A DNA stretch of 64,000 nucleotides from Lunularia cruciata (Eukaryota > Streptophyta > Marchantiopsida > Lunulariales > Lunulariaceae): contig OX419760.1 in NCBI GenBank assembly GCA_948567375.1, forward strand, positions 28,148,001 through 28,212,000, in the 5' to 3' direction. Below are positions 32,200-42,890 of this stretch, in pieces. Position 1 is the stretch's first letter, and the number at the start of each line of letters is the position of its first letter. The translations under genes were made by a program, and so were the position numbers. The notes beneath the pieces were generated by a model that saw nothing but the letters and a program-made list of their open reading frames with translations, searched no databases and was not told the DNA's origin.

Positions 32200-33600
32200 G
32201 TCTATGATTACCACCTAAATAAGGAGCTATAGCTTATGGAGTCCTTCTTTGCTCATGCTTTACTCCACTCTCCTTGTTTTGTGGTATAGCGCCTTCAAGA
32301 TTGGTTGTTGAGAATGATTTTCTCTCTCTTGATATGCACAATTTAGTTTCTCCTTTCTCTTGCTTTTTGCTAGTGCATTGCCTTGGATCTAGAGCACTTG
32401 GGATCTCTCTATCTTTCTTGATGCATCTTGTCTCCTTGCTCTATCAATGGAGATATTTGGTGTTCACTCTATAGCCGTTGGGAACATTTTCTTATGTTTA
32501 GTTTAATGTTATATTTGTTTACAATTTTATCACTCCTTTTCTTCCTACTTGTCTCCACACCAATATATAGTCATTCCTCTAGGTGGTTGTAAGATAATTA
32601 TTGCAAGCATTTGAGCTTCCTTGGATATCCTTAGATTGGATAGTTGTTTAGATGGATTTTTCAAATGCCTTTAATGATATTTCTCATCCCACCTCATTTT
32701 GGGCTCTTTGTATACTAGGAGATGAGATCTCTTCCTTGATCTCCTATGTGCCTATGTTTTGTGGCATTGAGGCACCTTTATTATATAGCCACCATACTAC
32801 TACAGTGGAGTTCACACATCTAGCATCTACATTAGAAAGATCCTTTAAGGGAGCCATCATTTGTCATAGCTCACTACATTGCTTTACAAGAGATTATAGC
32901 CGCTTTTCTCTCATGTCTCTTTTCATCAATCTTGGACAAGAATCATATTTTGGGCCTTGTGGAGGATATAGTTCAAGCCATATAGACTTTCACACTCAGC
33001 TTGAAGGCCTTAGGTTCACAAGTCTAGACTCATAAATGCAAGATTTGGAATCCACATACAACACTCACTCCCTGCAACTTCCTACTAGGATTCTAGTTCC
33101 TAATAGGGAGTCTAAGAGTATTGAGCTCTCTCTTGGGAAGAAAGAGTTTTTTAGTTCACTTATCTTAGATACCTTGGTTCAAACCACAACTTATATGCAT
33201 CTACTCCATTGCTTGGGGAACACCTATGTGACATACTCCATCCTTAAGAGATGTTATATCCTTAAAACCTCTTTGCTTGCAGAGACATTCCCTCCTATAG
33301 AGGTACTACTTCCTTGTCTGTGCACCTTTGATAGCACCATATAGAACATGTTATCTACTCTAATAGGGCCAAAAATACTCTCATAATTATCAAAAGAATG
33401 GTGTAGACTTTAAATAGCTCTTCCCATACCCATGGGATGTTATGGTCTCATATTGCAAGAGGCTATTACATAAGTAGCATATCTAGGTCCATGAGTACTA
33501 GTGGCTTCCCAATTGGCCAATATATTCTTGCACAAGGTTCATCCTTTTTTAATTGGCACCCATCATAATAAAATATTCTAAGTCATTTATATTCCAAACA
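32200..33600 (+). pseudogene. RT family E relic, copy 1
   Basis: A very decayed relative of the RT at 59880-62340. Pairs seen in order: SFFAHALLHSPCF with LLFAQALCIAPRL; LSPHQYIVIPLGGCKIII upstream of the core; MDFSNAFNDISHPTSF with MDVENAFNSVSRASIF; SLISYVPMFCGIEAPLLY with SLIPFVRSFYGSHASLHY; YFGPCGGYSSSHIDFHTQLE with HIVGPIDQIRLAFDYLTTEL; SILKRCYILKTSLLAETFPP with GILSSNIARRPSYLIRTIPS; LIGPKILS with IIGPRTFE. The active-site FADD has become LGQE. The two consecutive open frames 32652-33035 and 33036-33344 are in phase, so frame has been kept despite loss of function. Confidence 0.7.
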
Positions 33601-33854
33601 TATCTTTTGTTTGCTCATGACGTTTACTAGGTCTTGCATGTACAATAGTCTCTCAAGTTTTTAACTTTGTGATCTAGATTCTAAAAACATTCAAGCAAAT
33701 CTTAGTGACCATATGCACACACACTTCTAGTATCCTCACTAATATGCTTGTTCTTGATAGAGTTAAGATTCTCTTTTATTAAGAGAAAGGATTCAGATCT
33801 TGGCTTCACACCTCTCCATTGATTGCTTACTTTTGCTCCACTTTGAAGGAGTTT
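33601..33854. other. Spacer between RT E relic and B2
   Basis: Short stretch without a recognisable feature. The junction to the C-terminal end of B2 lies near 33855, where similarity to B1 stops about 18 bases before the expected LTR start. Confidence 0.5.
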
Positions 33855-33859
33855 ACTAT

Positions 33860-35180
33860 GACTAGGATTTCACTTTGGCCTCAAAGTGAAAGTCTCTCTA
33901 CCTTCTATGATACATCTTCAACTTATCATGGTTAATCCTATCAAAGTGTCTTCCTCCCAACTCCTTGAGATCATAGGTGTAATTTCTCCACACCTTCTCC
34001 ACTATGAAAGGTCCAAAACACTTAGGCAAAAAATTCTTTTGAACTCTCTTGAATCGAATAGAATCAAACAACATTATCCAATCACCTTCTTTGAAAGGCT
34101 CAACCTTCTTCTTGCCTTGCCTCTTGTCATAGCTCTCCTTTTGTTTCCTTTGGGCTTGCTTTACTCAAACCATAACAATTGCTCTTGCCTCTTCCAATTC
34201 CATGAGTTGATCCTTCTTTGACTTCTTTGCATCACCTCCTTGTGCTTTCTTCAATCTCATATGAATGCTTTGGAAGGTAGGAAGATCAAAGTGAATAGGT
34301 AAGGTAGACTCAAAACCATATACCAATTGAAATAGAGAATATCCGGTGGAAGTCTTCATGGTGATCTTATACTTCCACAAAATTGCATGAATCCTCTTGT
34401 CCCAATGATGTTTAGCCTCCTCTATTTTTTCATCTTTAGCCAACATCATGTACTAGGTCTTATTGGTTCTCTTTGCCAAGCCATTGGAATTTAGCTTATA
34501 AGGTGTAGTTACTCAATATGTGATAGCAAAATGTCATAACATGGTTGTAGTTATGCTTCTTGTAAACTCTCATCCTCTATCAAAAATCAACTCCAAAGAG
34601 CACCCAAACCTAATGATAATGCATTCATAAAGAAATCTCCCAACTTCATCTTCATTCTTGTCCCACAATGGTCTAGACTCAACCCACTTTTTAAGATAAT
34701 TAGTAACTACCACAATATATTGATTGTTCCTTGGTTTATTAAGGAGACCTACAAAACCAATTCCCCACTTCTCAAAATGTCCTAGCAATGGAATTGATCT
34801 AAGTGGTGGAGTGGAAGTAGACTTTCTAGCAAAGCTTGACAAACATGACAAGTTTGGCAATAATCAAGACAATCCTTGAAAGTCCCCCTCTAGTGGTAAC
34901 TTGCATCTAGAATCTTGAAAGCAATCACCTTTCTTGCAAAGTATCCTCCACACACTAAGCCTTCATGAAACTCCTTTATGAGTAAGATAGACTCTTCCTT
35001 ACCCACTGCTCTTTGAAGTAGACCATGTACTCCTTGGTGAAAAAGAATATCTTGCACCATTGTGCAAGGTCTAGATTGTAGTGCAAAGGCCTTCCTCTCC
35101 CTAGCATGCATGCCTTTTGGATAGTTACCTCTTGTAACAAAGTCTACAATCTCCTTGTACACCATTGGAACCTCTTGAGT
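33860..35180 (-). pseudogene. B2 integrase relic
   Basis: In order on the minus strand: LLIKEFHEGLVCGGYFARKV (zinc module start, second His replaced by Tyr), DCLDYCQTCHVCQA (two zinc cysteines), FEKWGIGFVGLL (first catalytic Asp replaced by Gly), YIVVVTNYLKKWVESRP, SLELIFDRG (second Asp kept), then 34165-34449 with MKTSTGYSLFQLVYGFESTL, a block typical of non-chromovirus plant gypsy, and LPTFQSIHMRLKKAQGGD. It ends with the GPF module FGPFIVEKVW. Stops are fewer than in B1. Confidence 0.85.
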
Positions 35181-35199
35181 GACAAAGATTGTCATCAGC

Positions 35200-35900
35200 T
35201 CCTCATCAAAGAAGGAATCAACCACGAGCTCATCTCCATGATGACCATAGGCCCTAGATAGCAAATCAGCACTTGCATGCTTTTTCCTTGGTCTATCCTC
35301 AATGGTGTAGTGAAACTCAGACAATAGTATTATCCACCTTGCTAGCATCCCTATCACATTAGGCTTGTTGAAGATGTACTTCAAAGCCTTGTTATCTATG
35401 ACAAAGGTGGTTTTCCCTCAAATTAAATAGTTTCTAAACTTCTTTCGACCAAAGATCACTGCCAACTCTTGTCTCTCCATAACAGAGTAGTTCTTTTATG
35501 TTGAAACCATTTGCCTACTAGAATAAGCTCTAAGATGATCATACCCATCTTGATCCAATTGACTAAGAGTGCATCTTATAGCTACATTAGGAGCATCAGT
35601 GTAGAGGATGAAATGCTTACTCCAATCAAGTTTAGCAAGAACTGGAGCTATAATAAGGGATTGGTTGAGCTCCTTCAAAATCACCATGTATTCTACACCT
35701 TTTTTTCATCTAGATTGTCAATGCATAAGCCTTGTTGGAAAATGAGAAGATGAATCTCCTATAGTACCAACCATCCCCAAGAATTGGCGTAACTTTGTCA
35801 AGATTGAAGGGAATAGAAAGTCTTAGATTTTCCTCATCTTCTTAGGGTCAACTTCTATTCCATCCTTGGAGATGATGTGCCCTAAAAATAGACCTTCTTC
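35200..35900 (-). pseudogene. B2 RNase H relic
   Basis: NQSLIIAPVLAKLDWSKHFI and LYTDAPNVAIRCTLSQLDQD (first Asp kept), RQMVST with a neighbouring stop, then LKYIFNKPNVIGMLARWIIL and YTIEDRPRKKHASADLLSRA at the C-terminal end. The middle block with the catalytic Glu is damaged by frameshifts around 35400-35490. It aligns with 6038-6600 of B1. Confidence 0.82.
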
Positions 35901-35904
35901 ACAA

Positions 35905-36560
35905 CCAAAATTCACTTCTTTGGGTTGAGTGATGTATTTTCTTCATCCAAGCATTGCAAGATCTTGACAAGGTGCTCAAAATGCTCCTCTTTGCTCCCAT
36001 AGACACAAAAGTTATCAATGAAACCTCTCACAAACTTCTTAATGAAAGATTCAAACACCTTGTTCATGAACTGTTGGAATATGGCTGGAGCATTACAAAG
36101 CCAACAGCCATGACCTTGAAAGCATAAGTTCTCCAAGGTGTGGTGAATATGGTGAGTCGTTGATGCTCTTATGAAATCTTGATTTTGTTATACACACTAT
36201 AACCATCTCCAAAATTGTACCTCTCATGACCTGCAACCTCCTCCAAGACCTCATCAATGAATGGTAAAAGTTAATAGTCCTTTTTAGTTACAACATTGAG
36301 CTTCTTGTAATCCACACATACCCTAAGCTTACCATTATTTTTCTTCACAATCATAATTAGAGATATCCATTTTGAATTTTCTACCTCAAAGATAAATCTA
36401 GCCTTCTTGAGCTTATCAATCTCCTCTTTCACAACCAAAGATATTGATGGACTAATGCAACCTTGCTTTTGGCGGACTGGTCTTGCATGTGACTCCACCT
36501 TGATCTTGTGCTCCTCCAATCTTGTGACTTCCTTTAGATCCTTGTACTTATCACCTTATC
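35905..36560 (-). pseudogene. B2 reverse transcriptase relic
   Basis: HKIKVESHARPVRQKQGCIS, KEEIDKLKKARFIFEVENSK, LRVCVDYKKLNVVTKKDY (36271-36519), then CNAPAIFQQFMNKVFESFIK and FVRGFIDNFCVYGSKEEHF (35912-36136). The active site reads FIDN instead of FIDD, so one catalytic Asp is lost even where the frame is open. A frameshift near 36140-36260 separates the halves. The B1-like spacer between protease and RT is deleted here. Confidence 0.87.
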
Positions 36561-36697
36561 CATCAACCCTACTTGTCAAACTCGTTGCTTGTTTTCCATG
36601 CTCACCACTAATGTTAAAGGTCTAGATGGTATCATACCCAACTTCTTCTTCAACTCAACTAGAGTGTATCAACCTTTCTAACATGACATTCACTATT
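36561..36697 (-). pseudogene. B2 protease fragment, C-terminal piece
   Basis: Matches B1 4660-4745 (KKLGMIPSRPLTLVVSMENK). It is bounded on its upstream side by solo LTR D1. The left target duplication CTATT (36693-36697) belongs to that insertion. Confidence 0.75.
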
Positions 36698-37427
36698 TGT
36701 AATACTAAGAGCTAACCATATGATCTAGATGTGAAATTCGGTTTGGTAACATCTAGAGTGATGTTATACATGATGGTCAAAATAGATCAGATAGAAGTGT
36801 CATCAAAAGAGAACTTCTACTAATAGAGCAAAAACCAAAATAGACTTGAGAACCTTAGAATCAATAGCTAGACATGTGATTTAAAGGTGAGAATTGGTTT
36901 GGTAACATCTGGAAGAATGTTACACATGATGGACTAAACAGATTAGAAAGAAGTATCACCAAGAGGGGACTTCTACTAATAGAGTAGGAACCGAAATATG
37001 CTTGAAATCTTTGAATGCAATTTTGGAGGCCTAAACGGATGAATTAGGCCTCAAAAATGTGCAGATTCCCCCCCAACAGAGGATAGGTTGGCCTTCCTTC
37101 CCACAAGGTTTGTCTTGTTGAGAGCTTTCCAACGGTACCTTACGTGATTCTGAGACTCCTACATGAAGATTCCCTAAAATATTCCCTCTGGTCAAAGCTT
37201 GTTTGACCAACCAGATAGGACCTATACCAACATAACACCCATCCAAGTAAGTAATCCAAGGGTGGAGCTTGCTGACATGTCACCTATTTGTGTGCCTAAT
37301 CCTATAGTGTAGCTTCCTTGGAAGAGATCCTCTGTCTATATAATAAAGAAAAGGTGTTCCTTTGGAGCACCAAATGTTGAGTGTGTAATCTGTATTTTCT
37401 CTCGTCTCTTGTCCTTGAAGTATTACA
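36698..37427 (+). repeat. Solo LTR D1 in B2 protease
   Basis: 730 bp from TGTAATACTAAGAGC to GAAGTATTACA. Flanks CTATT (36693-36697) and ATATT (37428-37432) form a 5-bp TSD with one mismatch. B2 coding sequence is collinear with B1 when this repeat is removed. It has a TATA-like CTATATAATAAAG near 37336 and an ACGTG core at 37142-37146. Confidence 0.92.
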
Positions 37428-37501
37428 ATATTGATTCTCCATCAACCAATGCATCCTTGATGTTGTGACTATTCACTCTCACATCAATCTTGGAGGCATA
37501 T
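37428..37501 (-). pseudogene. B2 protease fragment between two LTRs
   Basis: A 74-bp piece of B2 matching B1 at about 4590-4650 (KIDVRVNSHNIKDALVD). It contains the LVD of the protease active site and is stranded between the solo LTRs D1 and D2. Confidence 0.88.
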
Positions 37502-38254
37502 TGTAATACCAAGAGCTAGCCATATGATCTAGGTGTGAAATTCAGTTTGGTAACATCTTGAGTGATGTTATACATGATGGTCAAAATAGATCCGATAGAA
37601 GTATCACCAGAAGGGTACTTCTACTAATAGGGCAGAAAACCGAAATAGATTTGAAAACCTTAGAACCAATAGCTAGACATATGATTTGAAGGTGAGAATT
37701 GGGTTGGTAACATCTGGAAAGATGTTACACAAGATGTACTGAATAGATCAGAAAGAAGTATCACCAAAAGGGGACTTCTACTAATAGAGTTGGAATCGAA
37801 ATATGCCTAAAATCTTTGAAGGCAATTTTGGAGGCCTAAACGGATGAATTAGGCCATGAAAATGTGCAAACCCCCCCCCCCCCAAATGAAAGGTTGGCCT
37901 TCACTCCCCTCCTGATTTTTCTCATTGAGAGCTTTCCAATGGTACCTCACCCACGTGATTCTGAGATTCCTATAGGAAGATTCCCTAAAAGATTCTTTGG
38001 TCAAAGCTTGTTTGATCAACTAGATAGGACCAGGACCGACATGTCACCCATCCAAGTAAGTAATCCAAGGGTGGAGCTTGCTGATATGTCACCTATCTAT
38101 GTACCTAATCCTATGGTGGAGCTTCATTGGAGGAGATCCGTTTTGCCTATATAATAAAGAGAAGGTGCTCCTTTGGGGCATCGGAGTTTGAGTGTGAAAG
38201 TGTGTGTTTCTCCTGGTGTGTTTCTCTTCAAGTCTCCTATCTCGGAGTATTACA
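37502..38254 (+). repeat. Solo LTR D2 in B2 protease
   Basis: 753 bp from TGTAATACCAAGAGC to GGAGTATTACA, same orientation as D1. Flanks CATAT (37497-37501) and TATAT (38255-38259) form a TSD with one mismatch. It has a 13-C run at 37871-37883 (shorter in D1), a G-box CACGTG at 37952-37957 and a TATA box near 38149. Confidence 0.93.
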
Positions 38255-39700
38255 TATATTCACAAGCCTCCCATGGTGCTGGTTTGGCATCCACTACCCC
38301 TATTGATACTAGAGCTTTTGCCTTCTTCTTCCTCTTGCTCCTTGTAGAACTCAAACCACCTCTAAGCTCCTTTCTCAAGGTAAGGTTGGAAGTGATCAGT
38401 TGATCCATTGTAATGTTAGCCTTGTGACTACCAACATCCTCCTAGACATTATAGTTTTATCATTGCTTTGAGATCAAGAAGTCCTCTATCCCCAACTTTT
38501 GGCTTGGAGTCTTTGTTGTTGATGGTGTTGAGATGCAAGTGCTCCTAGTAGACATAAGAGTATCCTTACTAAGAGTAAATCCTTGAGGAGAATGTAAATC
38601 CTCTACAAAATGAGCTCTCTTCTTCTCTTGTCCCAAAGCTCCAAATTAAGACCCTTGGAGTCTGAGCACTCTCTTTCTCATACTTGCTCTCAATCACATC
38701 TATGGATGCTATCTCCTTACCTTTGTTTGGATTAGGAGTCACTCGGGTTTCACTATCTTCCTCTTTCCTTTTATTGGCTCCTTAATAACCCTTTCTTCCA
38801 TTTTAAGTGGAATTTGGGCAATTACTTTGGATATGGCTTCTTCTTCCACAATCAAAGCAATTTCTATCATTGAAATTGTTGGTTGGTTGGCCTCCTCTAC
38901 ATGGATAGCTTCATAAATCCTAGGCCTTCTCCCTACATACCAATCCACCTCTCTTCTTCTATAGTTGCACCACATTGATCTTAAGATCTGCAAGTTGTTC
39001 TATGATTGTTTGAAGTTGATCTTTTGGTGGAGGTGCAAGAACTGGAGCAACTACTACTTGTGGTGCAGACCTTGCTACCAAAGTATCAAAATTTTCCTTA
39101 TACTTGTAGCCTTGAGGAGGATGCACAACCTCTTTCATCACCAAATCACTCTCATCTCCTTCCAAACTCTCCTCCATATGAATTGTAATCTTGATAACTT
39201 CAACCTTGGAAGAAGGTTTCTCATATCTCACCTTGCTTCTTATTTGTGGTCTCAACCCTCCCACAAAATATTTGGTAAGCATGGCTCCTATGCCAATCAT
39301 AGTAGTCTCCACATCATCCTCACCCTTCTCCAATACTATACAAAATTTGGACTCTAACTTCTCCACTCTTTTTACATAAACTCTCACTTTCTCTCCATCT
39401 CTTTGTTTGAATAAAGTAACCTCACTCATCAATCTCTCATAACTCTCATATCCAAAAAAGGTCTCAATGAGTGTTGAATTTAAACTCTCCCAAGACTTTT
39501 CTTACCTATCTCTCCTCTCTCTCTTTTGGTATTTTGATTCATACCATGTAAATGCTACTTCCTCAAAGAAATCCAATAATAATGAGATCCACTCATTCTT
39601 CCTTCTCTCATTGTTTCCTATGCAAGCTCTCTTGAATTCTTTCACAAAGGCCTCCACATCTTCTCCATCCTTGCCAAAGATAACCGGAAGTTTCCCCATC
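38255..39700 (-). pseudogene. B2 gag and gag-protease spacer
   Basis: Gag blocks at 39502-39699 (PVIFGKDGEDVEAFVKEFKR, DFFEEVAFTWYE) and 38959-39432 (MMSEVTLFKQRDGEKVRVYV, FVGGLRPQIRSKVRYEKP, then a Pro/Ala-rich linker). A perfect CCHC zinc knuckle, CFDCGRRSHIQSNC, lies at about 38826-38867, slightly out of frame with the longer open stretch. The rest down to 38255 is decayed spacer before the protease. The KDGEDVEAF and FVGGLRP...KVRYEKP patterns are typical of plant gypsy gag. Confidence 0.85.
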
Positions 39701-41259
39701 TTAGCCCCTCACTATCTTTCTCTTTCTTTTCAATAATTTCTTTTCTTTTCTCCACTCTATAACTAATAGAATTTGTACATGACTAAAACCATTTGAGAGT
39801 AATTCACCCTTATGAATACAAAAGGTTTAGGTTACTCTAAGATTTCTATAGCAACATCAGATCCTAAAGTATATATTAATCAAACCCTCATGGATAGCTT
39901 ATTCATAAGTTGAAAGATTAATTCAGTCACTAATCTTGAGAACTAGTTGATGAAAGTGCTAGTATTTCTATAGTTATACTAAGACTCTCTCCAAGATCCT
40001 TCACAAAATTCTCCAAAAGTGCTTTTACTTCACTGCACTCATGTCTTTTTGGACATCTTTCCACTCCACAAACCTCACACAACTCATTGATCTTAGATCT
40101 TCTCCCTCCCAATCTCGGTGAAGAAGGTCCAACATGCAAGCCCAAGTCAAGTAAACCTCTCATTTCCCTCAATCCCTTGCTTTCAAAGATCATTGGACAT
40201 GAGCTTGCTCTATGTGCATTCTCTCCACATAAAATGCGCTTAGATTCATTCTTTCCTCTAAGCGGTCTAGGTTTTTAGATCCTCTCAACACTCTCTTCAA
40301 ATTTCATTTAAAACTCTCTTTTCCTCAAATCCACCCCTACAATCACCTCAAACCCTTGGGGAACCTTGCATAGCCTAAATTTCCACTCTTGGTGACACTC
40401 CATGTTAGTAAGATGAACCTAAACACTCAAATATGCTTTCTATTGCTCTCACACTCCTCATGCATGAGACCTCAACTCTATAGAATTGACCCCTCTTCAC
40501 AATGTCACTAAATTCTTTCAACTTGTACGTCATAGTCCTTTGGAATTTTTTACAATTGATGAAAAATCTAGTGAATCCCTCCTTGCAAAATTTTAGATCT
40601 TTTAATTGAGCCATTTGGCCTAGGCACCTTTCTATTCAACACACATATTTCAGATTTGGTCTGAAAACCACCCCTCTCACTTTAAAAAGTCATAAATGTT
40701 TGCACAAGAATGATCTTTCTCTATTCTTGAGCCAAAAGGTAGAATGCTAGGCACTTAATTTTCTTGGAAAATTTCATAAAAATCTATTGAAAATTGAGGA
40801 AATGGAAGGCTCTGTCAATTTTCTAGTGAGCATGCAATTTAGAGAGTAGTTTATCCTATCAACTTTCAAAAATTCTAGCTTAAAGCTTGTACTAGCTCTC
40901 ATAATAATTTAAAGTGTGCTAACTAAAGGACAACTCTAGCTATCAGGTGTAGAAATTTTGAGTCCAAATATCAAACTTGAGATTTTGCCCAAAATCATCA
41001 TAATCCCAAAAGTCTATAATCCACCTCTCACAATTTCTCCAAATCCTCTCATGTGTACAAGATGTATAAAATCACTTCAAAGATATCATAATGGACTATA
41101 GGGTATACAAATGGGTCCAAGTTCTCTAATATAAGTTGAGCCTATTCCTCTCCTAATGTTCTCTCCAAGTGAACTCTCATATCTCTTTCTATTTAATATA
41201 GAATTGTACAAGGAACATTACCTTACCTTCTAGAGAGGTCCTGAGAATGGAACTAAAAA
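39701..41259 (-). other. B2 leader between 5' LTR and gag
   Basis: About 1.5 kb with only short frames (for example 39930-40193, 40405-40614), none with a recognised domain. Long untranslated leaders or extra small ORFs occur in plant gypsy elements. No convincing primer-binding site follows the LTR end at 41260; the next bases on the minus strand are TTTTTAGTTCC. Confidence 0.5.
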
Positions 41260-41948
41260 TGTGAGCCAACTTGTCTCTCACTCAGGATGAACCCTTGATG
41301 GCTATTATGTTAATGCACCATGGACTAAGAAGGCAAAGAATCCCAACTCCACCATACTCTTCCAAGGTTAACACTCCAAGACTCAAACCATTGCTCACTA
41401 GAGAACTCAATGAGAGAAAGATAGTTGCAAATGAAAGAATGATGAGTACCTCATCACCCCTAGTTTATATACATATGAAATTGTTATGCATAAAAGTTCC
41501 TAATTACTAGAGTAACTCAAGTTACTAAGCTAAAAGTCAAATAAAGTCAAAAAGCTTAAGGAATATCCATATTCATGAGAATATTCTCCTAAGCATGTGA
41601 TCTTATCTTGACCCAACCACTAAGTTAAGGATTCATTCACATGGGCTATCTTTGGACTATAGAAGAATTTGAAACAAAAAGGCTTGTGGGCCCAAGAGTT
41701 CTCAACTCTTTCCTCAAAATAAAACACCTAAGAATAATACCAAGTTAATACACTAGAATCTAGAATAGTTGTGTTCATCTTTTGCACTTCCTCCAAAGTA
41801 AGGTCTTCTTTATCTTAGCTATGACTAACTTAAGCTAATCATGACAAGCATAGAACTATCTTTTATCTTTATATAAATAATATTCTCAAGTACTTGTATA
41901 TCCAAACTAAATATCACAATACCACACACATGCACAAATGGGTGTTTT
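41260..41948 (-). repeat. LTR B between B2 and B3
   Basis: Matches 8004-8688 and 508-1197. It lies between the leader of B2 and the integrase of a third B copy (B3), so it could be the 5' LTR of B2, the 3' LTR of B3, or one LTR shared after recombination. The start at 41948 has decayed (GGTGTTTTA for GGTGTTACA). Confidence 0.85.
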
Positions 41949-42890
41949 AGATCAAAATGAATAGATAAGGTAGACTCAATACCATATACCAATTAAATGG
42001 AGATTATTTGGTGGAAGTCTTTATGGTTGTTCTATACTCCCACAAAACTGCATGAATCCTCTTGTCTCAATGATGTTTAGCCTCCTCTATTTCTGCATCT
42101 TTGGCCAACATCATGCACAAGGTCTTATTAGTTCTCTCTGCCAAGCCATTGGAATTTGGCTTATAAGATGTAATTACTCTATGTGGGATAGAGAAATGTT
42201 GTAGCATGGCTGTAGTAATGCTTTATATAAACTCTCTTCCTCTATCAAAAATCAACTCCAAAGGGCACCTAACACTAGTGATAACGCATTTATAAAGAAA
42301 TCTCCCAACTTTATCTTCATACTTGTCCCTCAATGGTCTAGCCTCAACCCACTTGCTAAGATAATTAGTAACTACCACAATGTATTGATTGTTCTTTGGG
42401 GTTCTATTGACAGGACCTACAAAATCAATTCTCCACTTCCCAAAAGGTCATAGTAATGGAATTGATCTAAGTGGTGGAGTGGAAGTAGACTTTCTAGCAA
42501 AAGCTTGACAAACATGACAAGTTTTGCAATAATCAAGACAATCCTTGAAAATCCCCCTCCAGTGGTAACTTGCATCTAGAAACTTGAAAGCAATCACCTT
42601 TCCTACAAAGTGTACTCCACACATACTAAACTTTCATGAAACTCCTTTATGAGTAAGATAGACTCTTCCTTACCCATTGCTCTTTGAAGTAGACCATCTA
42701 CTCCTTGGTGAAAATATGGTGCACCATATCTTGCATATCCTGCATCATATCCTACATTGAAGTATATCTTGCACCATTTTGTAAGGCCTAGATCTTGCTG
42801 AAAGGGCCTTCCTCTCCTTAGCATGCATGCCTTTTGGATAGTTATCTCTTGTAACAAAGTCCTCAATCTCCTTGTACTTCATTGGAATCT
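41949..42890 (-). pseudogene. B3 integrase fragment
   Basis: Minus-strand integrase sequence of family B that aligns with 6800-7490 of B1 and 34310-35170 of B2: HQGVDGLLQRAMGKEESILL, LIKEFHESLVC, then core sequence with the family's YIVVVTNYLSKWVEAR-like block. It is joined to the LTR by a deletion that removed the last 500 bp of coding. A local expansion of repeated CATATCTTGCA-type words lies near 42720-42775. Confidence 0.82.

Larger units (their letters stand above)
33855..41948 (-). mobile_element. Ty3/gypsy element B2, with two solo LTR D insertions
   Basis: Minus-strand family B element: 5' LTR (41260-41948), long leader, gag with an intact zinc knuckle, a protease region cut by two solo LTRs of family D (36698-37427 and 37502-38254), RT, RNase H and integrase. 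The 3' LTR is missing. Flanking B sequence is collinear with B1 across both insertions, which shows that this is one element. Catalytic residues are lost in both RT (FIDD to FIDN) and integrase (first Asp to Gly). Confidence 0.9.

Noticed and set aside
41230-41260. Primer-binding site for element B2
   Set aside because: The bases following the LTR end (TTTTTAGTTCC) do not begin with TGG and match no tRNA 3' end that I can recall.
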